NCBI GenBank assembly: GCA_036500345.1
Contig: DASYCE010000032.1
Coordinates: forward strand, 151,403-215,402
Reading direction: 5' to 3'
Length of the DNA stretch: 64,000 nucleotides
From: Gemmatimonadales bacterium
GTDB taxonomy: Bacteria; Gemmatimonadota; Gemmatimonadetes; Gemmatimonadales; GWC2-71-9
Below are positions 1-10,767 of the stretch, piece after piece (position 1 is the stretch's first letter; every line of letters starts with the position of its first letter). The notes below the pieces were generated by a model. The model did not search any database and had not been told where the DNA came from. It was given only the letters and a program-made list of their open reading frames with translations. The position numbers were made by a program, and so were the translations under genes.

Positions 1-1
1 T

Positions 2-3000
2 CTCGCCGACCACCGGCTCCTCGCGTGGAACTATCCGGCCGGCAACCAGGACGTCGTCTACGTCGTGGTGACGCTGTACAACGTCACCTCGGCCAACTGC
101 TCGGATTACGCCGCCGCACGTGCCGGAATTCGAGACCTCCTCTGCGCCCAGGGGCAGAAGTTCCAGTCGCTCAACAACGCCAAATACGGCATTACGCTGC
201 CGACCGGTGGCTACACCATCGGCCCGATGCTCATGGCGTATGCGGCTGATCCAGACGTCGGCAACGCCAGCGACAACTACGCCACGGTCAACCTGCCGTT
301 CGCGATGGGGATGGCCTACGACGCGACGTTCGGCAAGGGGACCGGTGGGTGGTCGTTCGATCCGGCGATCTTCGCACCGCCGTTCTTCGCCGGCGTCGGC
401 TTCGTCGGCATGAAGTACCTCAAGGGACCTGATGGCCCGGGGGCGATCCAGCTCTTCACCAACTCGGTGAACGGTGCCGGGAACGCCGACCCTGCCAACA
501 CGACGATCCTCTACCGCATCCTCGCGGGGACGCCGACTCAGACCGATGGTTCATGCGATGTCCCGGGCGACCCGAAGGTCACCCACATCTGCTTCGTCAA
601 GAAGGGAACGTTCACGGACATCCGGATGATCGAGTCGTCGAGCCCGCTCACGCTGGCGCCGGGTGAATTCCGTACGATCGTCGTCGCGCTGATCTTCGCA
701 CCGCCGGTGGCATTGCCGGGCTTCGTGCCGAACGCGACGACGAACGTTGATCCGGGTGATCCGACCTGGACCTCCTCGTCCGACTCGATGGTGAAGTACA
801 ATGGTGCCAACCGGATCGACTCGCTGGCAGGGTTCGCCGGATACAACGGCGGATTGACCAATGGCGACGGCAGCCATCACGACCCGGTCCAGACCGACTT
901 CTCGGTGATCAAGGGTTCGGTGATGGCGAAGGCGCTGGTGGCGCAGGCCGTCTTCAACGCGAAATTCCTCCAGGAATTCGCGCCTGACGCACCGCAGTTC
1001 TTCCTGATTCCGGGTGACAAGCAGGTCACGGTCCTCTGGAAGCCGTCAGACACCGAAACGCTGGGCGATCCGTTCTTCGCCGTCGTCGGTTCGCCGCTGA
1101 CGAAGGACGCGGACGGCAATTCCATTCCGAATCCGCTCTACGATCCGAACTATCGTCAGTTCGATGTTGAGGGGTACCGGATCTACCGCGGCCGCAGCGA
1201 CTCGCCAACCGGCCTTCAGCTCCTGGCGCAGTTCGACTACGCCGGCACGACGTTCAAGGATTTCACCGGCACCGTGGTCAGCGGAAACTGTGCCCCGGAA
1301 CTCGGCATCGAGACCGATTGCCCGGTGACCTTCCCGACGCCGACGAATCCGACGCATGCGGGAACGGCGCCGACCAAGTTTGGGACCTTCAACATCGGGC
1401 CGCAGCCCTCGGGCGCTCCGCTGATCTTTGAAGACCAGAGCTGCACGACCTGCCGCGTTCCGCTGGCAGGTGGGACGACGTCGCTCACCGTGACCGCCGA
1501 TACGGCGGTCTCTGGTGCACTCGACGGCTCATTCCCCCCGCTCGCGGACACCGGTGTACCGTTCGTCTTCATCGACCGCCTCGGCGCCTGTCAGATCTGC
1601 GGCGTCGTGAACGGCATCAACTACTTCTACTCGGTCACTGCATTCGACGTGAACGCACCGGGCCACGGCCCGACGTCGCTCGAATCGGCGCGTGTCACCA
1701 AGCAGGTCACGCCGCAAAGCGCGGCCGGGAACACGTCGTCAAGCGGCACCATCGCGGTGAGCGGGCTCAGCGGCCGCGGTGTCGCATTGACCGACACGAC
1801 GCAGCCGACGATTGATACCCTCACGGGCGAATTCTCGAAGAAGATGCCGATCAGCAACTCGGCCTCGCTCTCGGTCGGCATTCTCGTGACCCAGGTCCTC
1901 AAGACTGTCACGGCCACCGTCAAGCTCGACTCGATTCTGCTCAATACCGCTGCATCCGGCGGTGGTGGCAACGAAGTCTTCACCGAATACATGTCGGTGA
2001 CGAATACGGCCGGGACGAGCGTATTCTCCATTCCCGCCACGATGAACGAAGCGGACTACGGCGGTGGTGCGACGACGACGTTCTCAGCCGGGTTCGGTGC
2101 GCTGGCAGTCGATTCCGCGTCGTCGAGCGTCTTCGGCGGCGGCAACGGGTTCTCGATCCCCGCAACCATGACCATCCACGTTCCCGGCGGCTACACCACA
2201 GGGATCATGGGCCGTGGCTGCATCAACGGCGGTACCAGCGGGACGCCGTTCGCAACCAACCCCGCGCGTCTGTGCGCCTATAACGGACCGCGCTGGTTCA
2301 TCGGCGACAACGAAACCACGGCCAATCCGAACAGCGACAACGGCGATGCCTTCAATGACGGTTCGCTGCCGGCAACGCTGAACAATGCAGGCGCGCTCGC
2401 CGGTGTGACTCACATCTGGCGGCCGATCGAGTACTTCATGGTCCCGACGAACTATCGCGATGTGGCTGGTGCGATGTCGCCGTTCATCACGGATGCGGAT
2501 TACCGGATGTACTGGGGCGCCGGCGGCAAGGTCGATTCGGTCATCGATCTGACTGACAACACCGTGGTGCCGTTCGACACGCGAATCACATCCTCGTGGG
2601 GCTTCCTGAATCCATCTGCGGTTACTCAGGCGGGGACATTCGCCAATCGCTCGGATGGCGCCTTGACGTGGACGGCGATCAGCTGCGTTCAACCGCTCAA
2701 GAGCCAATCCGCAATCACGTCGCTGTATCCATGCAGCGGCGCCGCGGCAGCGCTTTCGCAGACCGCTGTTCCAGGACCGGTCCTGATCTGCGTCACAGGT
2801 GACGCGGTCGTTGGGACCTCTGGTCCCTCGGCGGCTTGCGACCAGGCCGTGACGCAGGATCCTTCGTCGGTTTCTGCGACTGGAACCGGCTTCATCCTGT
2901 ACCTCAAGGGTCACTACTACATGATGACGCTCGCCGCCGGAGTGCCGGCGTCGGGGACCCAGTGGACCGTGCGCGACTACACCGGGGCAATCACCGGCGG

Positions 3001-3445
3001 CAATGGGCGAGCCGGTGCTGGCGGGAAGTATGTGTTCCACCCCGATCCATTCCGGCCGTTCACGGCTCCGGGAATCGGCTTCCAGCTCACGGTCAACACG
3101 ACCAACACGGTCGCCGACGTCACGGGTGACGTCCTGGCGAAGGTGCACACGGTCCCGGATCCGTACTACGTGACCAGCGCGTTCGACCAGTCGGTCGATA
3201 CCAAGGACATCCAGTTCGTGAATGTCCCGGCAAACGCGATCATCCGGATCTACACGGTCAGCGGCGTCCTCGTTCGGGTGCTGCAGAACAACACCAGCTC
3301 GTTCTCGGCGATCGTCCACTGGGACGTGCGTAACCGCACCAACCAGTTCGTGTCCAGCGGCGTGTACTTCTACAACATCGAAGCCGGCGGCCTCAACCGC
3401 ACTGGCCGCATGACCATTGTCAACTACGCGAGCACCGTCCAGTAA
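2..3445 (+). CDS. Large secreted protein with FlgD-like/T9SS-type C-terminal domain (5' truncated)
   Basis: The reading frame is open to the left edge, so the N-terminus and any signal peptide lie outside the window; at least 1147 residues are visible. A fibronectin-III-like stretch lies near 1000-1260 (VTVLWKPSDTE, then YRIYRGRSDSP). The last ~95 residues form a FlgD-Ig-like fold: VPDPYYV, then IRIYTVSGVLVRVL, HWDVRN, SSGVYFYNIEAGG and a basic/hydrophobic end (RTGRMTIVNY). This is the arrangement of T9SS type-A sorting domains and related FlgD-like tails. The rest is Gly/Ser/Thr-rich with paired cysteines (CTTC, CQIC), as expected for an extracellular beta-rich protein. It stands directly upstream of a PorV/PorQ-like barrel, which supports secretion by T9SS. 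The substrate or ligand cannot be told. Confidence 0.8.
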   Translation, partial: LADHRLLAWNYPAGNQDVVYVVVTLYNVTSANCSDYAAARAGIRDLLCAQGQKFQSLNNAKYGITLPTGGYTIGPMLMAYAADPDVGNASDNYATVNLPFAMGMAYDATFGKGTGGWSFDPAIFAPPFFAGVGFVGMKYLKGPDGPGAIQLFTNSVNGAGNADPANTTILYRILAGTPTQTDGSCDVPGDPKVTHICFVKKGTFTDIRMIESSSPLTLAPGEFRTIVVALIFAPPVALPGFVPNATTNVDPGDPTWTSSSDSMVKYNGANRIDSLAGFAGYNGGLTNGDGSHHDPVQTDFSVIKGSVMAKALVAQAVFNAKFLQEFAPDAPQFFLIPGDKQVTVLWKPSDTETLGDPFFAVVGSPLTKDADGNSIPNPLYDPNYRQFDVEGYRIYRGRSDSPTGLQLLAQFDYAGTTFKDFTGTVVSGNCAPELGIETDCPVTFPTPTNPTHAGTAPTKFGTFNIGPQPSGAPLIFEDQSCTTCRVPLAGGTTSLTVTADTAVSGALDGSFPPLADTGVPFVFIDRLGACQICGVVNGINYFYSVTAFDVNAPGHGPTSLESARVTKQVTPQSAAGNTSSSGTIAVSGLSGRGVALTDTTQPTIDTLTGEFSKKMPISNSASLSVGILVTQVLKTVTATVKLDSILLNTAASGGGGNEVFTEYMSVTNTAGTSVFSIPATMNEADYGGGATTTFSAGFGALAVDSASSSVFGGGNGFSIPATMTIHVPGGYTTGIMGRGCINGGTSGTPFATNPARLCAYNGPRWFIGDNETTANPNSDNGDAFNDGSLPATLNNAGALAGVTHIWRPIEYFMVPTNYRDVAGAMSPFITDADYRMYWGAGGKVDSVIDLTDNTVVPFDTRITSSWGFLNPSAVTQAGTFANRSDGALTWTAISCVQPLKSQSAITSLYPCSGAAAALSQTAVPGPVLICVTGDAVVGTSGPSAACDQAVTQDPSSVSATGTGFILYLKGHYYMMTLAAGVPASGTQWTVRDYTGAITGGNGRAGAGGKYVFHPDPFRPFTAPGIGFQLTVNTTNTVADVTGDVLAKVHTVPDPYYVTSAFDQSVDTKDIQFVNVPANAIIRIYTVSGVLVRVLQNNTSSFSAIVHWDVRNRTNQFVSSGVYFYNIEAGGLNRTGRMTIVNYASTVQ

Positions 3446-3514
3446 CGTCCAACGTTCTACACCTGGTCCGGCGCACCGCGTGGGCGGGCGCCGGACCGAA
3501 GGAGACAAAACCAG

Positions 3515-4651
3515 ATGATTCGGTTCTCTGTTCTGAAGGGCGCTACTGCAGGCATGCTCCTCCTTGCTCCCGCCATTGCCGCGGCGCAGTCCACGACCGG
3601 CAATGACAACACCGGCTACGGCACTACTGCCGCCGAATTCCTTCTTCTTGGCGCCAACGCCAGGGGGATGGCGCTCGGTGGCGCCTATGCCGCGGTCGCA
3701 ACCGACGTCGGCGGCCTCAACGCCAATCCTGGCGCCGTCGCGCTTCTCAAGCGACCGGCGATCCAGGGATCGCAACTGCAGTACGTCGGCGACACCAAGC
3801 TCGATTGGGGTGCAGTCGCACTCCCGTTCGGCGGCGGCTCGAGCGTCCTGGGATTCCAGATCGGGACCTTCGGCTTCTCCGACCAGCCGGTCTACACCGT
3901 TGGCGATCCGGAAGGCACGGGCGCCTTCTACTCGGTCAACGAAACTTTCATCGCCGGTACACTGGCGAAGAACTTTTCGGACCGATTCTCGGTTGGTATC
4001 ACAGCCAAGGGCGTGATCGATCACCTCGGTGACGTCAACGGCAGCGCGTTCGCCGTGGACTTCGGGACGCACTTCCATTCGCAGCTCGGGGGCAAGGCAG
4101 TGCAGTTCGCCTTCTCACTGTCGAACCTCGGCACCAACATGAGTTATTCCGGTGAAGGGCTGAATCAGAAGATCGACCGCGGCGCGACGCGCGATACCAC
4201 ACCGGGCCAGGGCGGAATCGTTTCGCTCCCGGTCCCCGTCGGATTGCTCGCCTCGTCGTTCGGCCTTCCGACCCTCTTCCGGGTGGCACTCGCCTACGAT
4301 GTGGTCGAAACGAAGGGCGCCAAGCTGGCGCTGATGGGTGAATTCAACCAGATGCGGTCGAATCGCGGCGCCTTCGGTGGCGGTGCGGAGTTCGCGGCCG
4401 ACCACATCGGTGGATCGGGATTCGGCGTGGCGCTGCGCGGGTCATACACCTACAACCCGTCGCTCAGCTACGGCAACACCGGCCTGGTCGGATACGTCGA
4501 GCCAAGCGATGACAAGAACGCCGGCATTGCCTACGGCGGAGGGGTCTGGCTCGCGTCGAAGGGTGGATTCCAACTCGGCTTCGATTACGCCTGGAAGCGG
4601 ATCGGCGTGATCGGCGACGTGAACTTCTACACCATTACGCTCGGCTGGTAA
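3515..4651 (+). CDS. PorV/PorQ family outer-membrane protein
   Basis: 378 residues, start set by a GAAGGAGA ribosome site at 3498-3505. A signal peptide (MIRFSVLKGATAGMLLLAPAIAAAQ, cleaved after AAAQ or nearby) is followed by the family hallmark near residues 38-75: AAEFLLLGANARGMALGGAY, then VGGLNANPGAVA. The rest is alternating amphipathic strands ending in an aromatic-containing strand (FYTITLGW), typical of a FadL-like outer-membrane barrel. In Bacteroidota, PorV shuttles T9SS cargo from the SprA translocon to the attachment complex, and PorQ-type paralogues have related roles. The immediately upstream gene encodes a protein with a T9SS-like tail, so a cargo-handling role is likely. Which member of the family it is cannot be decided from sequence alone. 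Confidence 0.82.
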   Translation: MIRFSVLKGATAGMLLLAPAIAAAQSTTGNDNTGYGTTAAEFLLLGANARGMALGGAYAAVATDVGGLNANPGAVALLKRPAIQGSQLQYVGDTKLDWGAVALPFGGGSSVLGFQIGTFGFSDQPVYTVGDPEGTGAFYSVNETFIAGTLAKNFSDRFSVGITAKGVIDHLGDVNGSAFAVDFGTHFHSQLGGKAVQFAFSLSNLGTNMSYSGEGLNQKIDRGATRDTTPGQGGIVSLPVPVGLLASSFGLPTLFRVALAYDVVETKGAKLALMGEFNQMRSNRGAFGGGAEFAADHIGGSGFGVALRGSYTYNPSLSYGNTGLVGYVEPSDDKNAGIAYGGGVWLASKGGFQLGFDYAWKRIGVIGDVNFYTITLGW

Positions 4652-4715
4652 CGACACCCATGACGGGGATTCTGCCACGGGGCATTACGGCCGGGATTTG
4701 CAAGGGAGACAATCC

Positions 4716-6134
4716 ATGCTGATCGCTGCCGTACTTGCTGCCGCGCTCGCGAGCCAACAGGCTCCCGCGCCTGGCGGAATCCAGATGCGCGCCGTGCGGT
4801 TCTGGCTACCGGAAGCGCACAAGACAAGTGTGCTGACGATGGTCGAAGTGCCGTACTCGCTGACCACACCGGTCGGCACGGGGCCCGACGCCTACCTCGC
4901 ATACCAGGTCGTGGTACGCGTCAAGGACGATGCGGGGAAGCTTCTCGACGCCGACCGGTGGACCAAGCACGCGGCTGCATCGTTGCGCACCGACAATGCA
5001 TCCGCCATCGAGCAGATGAGTTTCGGAGTGCTCCCGGGGCACTACTGGGTTCAGGTCGAAGTCACCGACTCCGCAACCGGGCGCGTGACCACGGACAGCG
5101 TTCACTTTGACGGGTACATGCAGTCGCCGGGAGCATCGGACCTCCTCCTGGCAAACCGGATCCGCGTCGTTCCGTCGGGAGACACTGCCCTCGATCCGGG
5201 GGAAATCGCTCGAGGGAACTATCGGTTCGTGACGGCGCCGCAAGTACATGTCGACGTGTCGCAACCGGTGGTCGGATTCCTGATGGAAGCGTATTCGCCC
5301 GATTCGACCAGTGCCACGCTCACGCTCAAGGTCGCGATGGCCGACGGCAAGGAGATCGCGACACTGATTCCGGTGCAGAAGTCGATCCCGGCGGGCGGCG
5401 GCGTGATTGCGTCGCAGTTCTCGGTGGAGGGGCTTCCGGCGGGGTCGTACCTGATCAAGGCGGCGCTCGCCGTCAATGGCCAGACGATCGACCGCCAGGC
5501 ATCGTTTGTGGTCAACGCCATCGAGCCGTCGTTGCAGCGTGAAATCGCGGTCAACAACGCATCACGCGGACTGGACGAGTCGTATTTCAACTCGATGCCC
5601 GAAGATTCGCTCGACGCCGCGGCGGAAGAACTCCAGATCCTTCCGGAAGTGACCAGGCGCGATCTCGAGCCGTACAAGCGCGACGAGCTCACCCTGGCCG
5701 CGAAGCGCCGTTTCCTGATCGAGTTCTGGGCCAAGCGCGACAACAACAAGGCGACACCGGAGAACGAAGCGCGGATCGCATTCTACAATGCGATCGCGTA
5801 CGCCAACGCCCATTACGCGGTGCGATATGTCCCGGGGTGGAAGACGGCGCGCGGCCGGGTCTTCGCCAAGTACGGTTCGCCAACCGATTCGCTGAACGAC
5901 AACCTGGGTGGCCAGAGCAAGGTTCGATATCTCGTCTGGCGGATTACCCGGTCAAAGGATCGCTGGTTCATCTTCGGCGATCGGGACAACAACGGCAACT
6001 ACGTCCTGCTCCGTTCCAACGAGACATCGGAGCCGGGGACGCCAGGGTGGCGCGAGCTCATCGACCCGCAATCGGTCATGGATATCGCGAGCTGGTTGGG
6101 ATTGCCGCGGGCCTATTTCAACAACGACAACTAG
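4716..6134 (+). CDS. GWxTD domain-containing secreted protein
   Basis: 472 residues from the ATG at 4716, preceded by AAGGGAG at 4702-4708; a TTG six codons upstream is less likely because it would put the ribosome site inside the gene. A short hydrophobic N-terminus (MLIAAVLAAALAS) suggests export. Residues ~20-270 are beta-rich. The C-terminal third matches the GWxTD family: KRRFLIEFWAKRDNNKATPENEA, a run of FYNAIAYANAHY, then GWKTARGRVFAKYGSPTDS around residues 374-392. The family is common in Gemmatimonadota, Acidobacteriota and Bacteroidota and has no established biochemical role. The usual TD of the name-giving motif is TA here. It follows the PorV-like gene closely and is probably co-transcribed with it. 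Confidence 0.8.
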   Translation: MLIAAVLAAALASQQAPAPGGIQMRAVRFWLPEAHKTSVLTMVEVPYSLTTPVGTGPDAYLAYQVVVRVKDDAGKLLDADRWTKHAAASLRTDNASAIEQMSFGVLPGHYWVQVEVTDSATGRVTTDSVHFDGYMQSPGASDLLLANRIRVVPSGDTALDPGEIARGNYRFVTAPQVHVDVSQPVVGFLMEAYSPDSTSATLTLKVAMADGKEIATLIPVQKSIPAGGGVIASQFSVEGLPAGSYLIKAALAVNGQTIDRQASFVVNAIEPSLQREIAVNNASRGLDESYFNSMPEDSLDAAAEELQILPEVTRRDLEPYKRDELTLAAKRRFLIEFWAKRDNNKATPENEARIAFYNAIAYANAHYAVRYVPGWKTARGRVFAKYGSPTDSLNDNLGGQSKVRYLVWRITRSKDRWFIFGDRDNNGNYVLLRSNETSEPGTPGWRELIDPQSVMDIASWLGLPRAYFNNDN

Positions 6135-6196
6135 CACAGCGTTACACAACGGACTGGTGTCTGGTGGCACCAAGGACCTTTCCTCAGGAGTCCAGC

Positions 6197-7639
6197 ATGA
6201 AGCAGATCACGTGTGGTGCGGTCGCGGTTCTCGGGATGTTCACGCTGGCAGGCTGCTATAGCTATGCCAGCAAGGATATCAACAACAGCAACTACGATCT
6301 GGTGCAGGCGAATCCGGTCTTCGCCACGATGAATGCCGGCGATTCGGACGAAGTCATTTTTCGCCTCGTCAACGACGCCAACCTCGGCGCACTGACCAGC
6401 TACACGATCACCGGCGTCCCGGCCGGAATCGCGGTGAACCCGATCCCCAATTATCGACCGCAATTCCTGAACGACACGCTCAATCCGACCGGCGACAAGA
6501 CGGCACAGGCGTATTACATCAGGGGCATCACGCCTGGGCGTTACACCTTCGTCGCCACACCAACCTCGGTCAACACCGGGATCTCGACGACGGTGACGGT
6601 GCTGGTCCGCCCGATCACGCTCGGATCAGCCTTGTCCAAGCACACCGTCTCCTTCGGCGACACGCTGGTCCTGAGCGCACCGGCCGGGTCAGTCTTTTCG
6701 CACGCGTCAGCGGTGACCTTTACCACCGGGGCCGTCGGGATTGTGTCGCTCTCGGCCGATTCGACGAAGCTCACCCTGGTTGCAGGCCCGGGAATCACCG
6801 GACCAGCATCGGTCACCAACGTCGGTGAACTTGCCGCTCCGACGATCGTCAAGAAGACGCTCGTGACGCAGGATTCGCTGGTATCGAACCTGCTCACGAC
6901 GGCGCCGACTACGTTTTCCACGACCACGCCGGATATCGGCGTTCCGATCACCGTGGCGCTCGGCAGCGCGCTCCGCTTTACGTCGACCTCGCAGGTACTG
7001 GTCGGCGGGACAAAGGCTGGCATCGAATCGATCTCGGCCGACAGCTCGACGGCGCAGGTTGTACCGCTCGCTGGAACGACCGGTGCGGTCACCTACACCG
7101 GTATCGTGCTGAGCTATCTCCCGGGCACCGCGCTCTCTCTGCCGTCTGGCCAGTCCGTGACCCCGACTTCAGTCTACGGGGGTCCGAGCAGCACGCACCC
7201 CAATTCGATCGCGACCGCTGACACGATTCCTCTGACCGGAAGCCGCTCTTACGTCGTGAGCAATGGCGGCGGAATTCCGACCGCGTGCTCCGCCGGCGCG
7301 GTGGCTGCCTTCGGTGGCGGTATCACCTGCGCATATTGGATTGTGACGATCGGGACTAACGCCAAGATGTCCGGCGACATTCGGTGGACTGCTTCGACTA
7401 CGGACGATCTCGGCCTGATCCTTCAGAGCGCGGACGGTTCCGGCTGTCTCGCGGTTCTCGCGGATAACAAGGGTCCTGTGCTCGGCAACGTCGGCGATGA
7501 TGCAACAACGCCACTGAATTGCGGTGAGTCTGCTACCCAGACGCTCACAAGCGGCACGTACCTCTTGACGCTGGTGAGCTTCAACGAAGGTGGGACGACG
7601 ATCCCGTCATGGTTCCAGTTCAGGATTTCGCAGCCCTGA
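6197..7639 (+). CDS. Putative lipoprotein with beta-rich repeats and PPC-like C-terminus
   Basis: 480 residues from the ATG at 6197, with AGGAG at 6186-6190. The N-terminus is a lipoprotein signal ending in the lipobox LAGC (Cys about residue 20), so it should be anchored to a membrane. The body is Ser/Thr/Val-rich and beta-strand rich, with Ig-like segments. The last ~120 residues (CAYWIVTIGTNAKMSGDI, then TDDLGLILQSADGSG, and SGTYLLTLVSFNEGG) resemble pre-peptidase C-terminal (PPC) domains found on secreted proteins. No catalytic motif is visible. It is the last gene of the PorV/GWxTD run and is followed by a strong hairpin terminator. The function is unknown; an extracytoplasmic binding or adhesion role is only a guess. 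Confidence 0.7.
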   Translation: MKQITCGAVAVLGMFTLAGCYSYASKDINNSNYDLVQANPVFATMNAGDSDEVIFRLVNDANLGALTSYTITGVPAGIAVNPIPNYRPQFLNDTLNPTGDKTAQAYYIRGITPGRYTFVATPTSVNTGISTTVTVLVRPITLGSALSKHTVSFGDTLVLSAPAGSVFSHASAVTFTTGAVGIVSLSADSTKLTLVAGPGITGPASVTNVGELAAPTIVKKTLVTQDSLVSNLLTTAPTTFSTTTPDIGVPITVALGSALRFTSTSQVLVGGTKAGIESISADSSTAQVVPLAGTTGAVTYTGIVLSYLPGTALSLPSGQSVTPTSVYGGPSSTHPNSIATADTIPLTGSRSYVVSNGGGIPTACSAGAVAAFGGGITCAYWIVTIGTNAKMSGDIRWTASTTDDLGLILQSADGSGCLAVLADNKGPVLGNVGDDATTPLNCGESATQTLTSGTYLLTLVSFNEGGTTIPSWFQFRISQP

Positions 7640-7665
7640 TCAATTGCTGATCGCAGGGACAAGAC

Positions 7666-7700
7666 AACCGCCCCCGTCCGGTCATCGGACGGGGGCGGTT
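7666..7700. terminator. Perfect 15-bp bidirectional hairpin terminator
   Basis: A 15-bp perfect inverted repeat (arms 7666-7680 and 7686-7700, both built on AACCGCCCCCGTCCG and its complement) encloses a 5-nt GTCAT loop. The stem is almost entirely G-C. It lies between the convergent lipoprotein gene and the AraC-like gene, so it can serve both. The uridine tract is short. Confidence 0.85.
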
Positions 7701-7739
7701 GGTCTTTGGGCGATGGGTACAGCCTCACCTGTCGCGCCG

Positions 7740-8153
7740 TCAATGCCGATGTTCAAGCACCAGCGCGACGAACTCGTCGTGCGAGAGATGCCGCACTTCA
7801 GACCAGCTTCTTCCCGTGAGTCGTCGGACCGCGCGGTACGCCCACGCCGGTTCGTAGTTCACGTCGATCGTCTCGGCGCAAAAGGAACGATGATGCGCCT
7901 CCGCCGCATCGCGAAGTGCGAGGATCCGCGTCAGCGTGGAAAGCACCCTGAACGGCGGCAATCCGACTCGATGCAGCACACGATTGAGGTGATGTCGATT
8001 CCGTAGCCCGACGCGGTGCGCAAAGCCATTGGCCGATTCGTACGCGTATGGGCAGGAGAGGATGGCGAAGAGCAGACGAGTCGCCATCTCAACCGAATCC
8101 TTCGGAGCGGCAACGGGTGCAACAGGGTTGGACAATGGCCTGAATGGCAACAT
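7740..8153 (-). CDS. Small stand-alone AraC-type DNA-binding protein
   Basis: 137 residues from an ATG at 8153; an internal ATG at 8087 (MATRLLFAIL) is an alternative start. The sequence reads as a bare AraC/XylS double helix-turn-helix. The first unit is near residues 42-66 (FAHRVGLRNRHHLNRVLHRVG), followed by a linker helix (LTRILALRDAAEA). A second unit near 95-125 contains AWAYRAVRRLTGRSWSEVRHL. No ligand-binding or sensor domain is present, so it would be a DNA-binding protein without its own effector module. It is convergent with the lipoprotein gene, and no partner gene is adjacent. The helix spacing fits the family but key residues are weakly conserved, so the call is moderate. Confidence 0.5.
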   Translation of the reverse strand: MLPFRPLSNPVAPVAAPKDSVEMATRLLFAILSCPYAYESANGFAHRVGLRNRHHLNRVLHRVGLPPFRVLSTLTRILALRDAAEAHHRSFCAETIDVNYEPAWAYRAVRRLTGRSWSEVRHLSHDEFVALVLEHRH

Positions 8154-8967
8154 GTCTTACGCCTGAGATGGGACAACAAACGGTCAACTGATCTGACTGA
8201 TGCCATGGACTATCGGTACTGCCGCTGCCATTTGAAAGGGGGATGATCAAAACGTCATAGGCGACCAATTTCTATACATGTGGAGTACGGCGCGGTCGCA
8301 ATTGCGATTGGATACAATGTCACTGCGCGGTGAAGCCTCGAGGCCAGTGATGCCTCGGCGGATTGGTGATCATTGAAGAAGCTCTCGCTGCGCGGAGTGT
8401 TCGTTCCCGTCTCGGGTGTTCTTGACGACAGCAACTTTCATCTCGTAATCGGCTCAACTGGTTTCGTTTGCTGACCGCGATATCCCGTTTCCGTCCTGGC
8501 GGTATCTGGAGCGCGTCGTTGGCGAATAAAGATCGTTCTCTCTCCTTCGGGAATGTGCCGCGATGGTTTGGCTCCCGGTATGATTGTGTTGGCCAGCGTC
8601 ACGACTGCTCTTGCCGGCATGTCGATTGGTTTGGCGTCCAGGTCGCGAAGAGTGATCGCCGGACCCGGAGGTTTGGGCGTTCGGCGCCGTGGTTGGGAGG
8701 TACGGCGCGGTGGTTTGGATGTTCGGCGTATTGGTTAGAACATTCGGCGCAGGGGTTTGGACGCGCGGCAACGCGGATTCGGTGCCGGGTCGAGCTGGAT
8801 GGCTGTCAGCCGCGGAGGAAGACCGATCAATGCAACAGTCTCGACAGGCGTGCTCACCCGGGTGAGGCGCAGTCGCGGAAGATCAGCGGTGCGGCGCAGA
8901 GTATTGCCCAGGCGGCGCGCGTCTCGCCCCACTCGCTCCGGTCGCGGACCCTGCGGCACCCCCGATC
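8154..8967. other. Intergenic region of about 0.8 kb without a convincing gene
   Basis: The gap lies between two minus-strand genes. The first ~450 bp are visibly more A/T-rich than the surroundings. Short open frames exist on both strands, but none has a plausible ribosome site, family resemblance or normal amino-acid composition. The right half carries a degenerate 21-bp tandem array and isolated copies of its GGTTTGG core near 8567 and 8629. It may be regulatory, an eroded coding segment or a repeat locus. Confidence 0.55.
8670..8774. repeat. Five-copy 21-bp degenerate tandem repeat
   Basis: Five consecutive 21-nt units start at 8670, 8691, 8712, 8733 and 8754. Each begins GGTT and carries a central CGGCG or close variant; the unit at 8712 is GGTTTGGATGTTCGGCGTATT. 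The length is a multiple of three, so any reading frame through the array gives a heptapeptide repeat (for example WFGCSAY on the plus strand, PNIQTTA on the minus strand). The function is unknown. Confidence 0.8.

Positions 8968-10766
<1,799 letters not shown>

Positions 10767-10767
<1 letters not shown>

Noticed and set aside
2084..4078. A 664-codon open frame on the minus strand
   Set aside because: It lies antisense to two clear plus-strand genes (the T9SS-type protein and the PorV-like barrel). Its composition is Arg/Asp/Val-rich with no domain, a common artefact in GC-rich DNA.
6171..6195. Sigma-54-like TGGCAC near 6165 before the lipoprotein gene
   Set aside because: The -12 element TTGC is missing at the required spacing.
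5837..6196. N-terminal extension of the lipoprotein frame
   Set aside because: It overlaps the GWxTD gene in another frame, and the lipoprotein signal with AGGAG starts at 6197.
8454..8771. A Thr/Pro-rich repeat protein on the minus strand (PNxQTTA units)
   Set aside because: It is produced by the 21-bp tandem array, which gives equally regular heptapeptides in other frames. No ribosome site and no homologous family were recognised, so it is kept only as a repeat.
8670..8774. CRISPR array
   Set aside because: Units are contiguous and 21 nt long with no unique spacers, and no cas genes are nearby.
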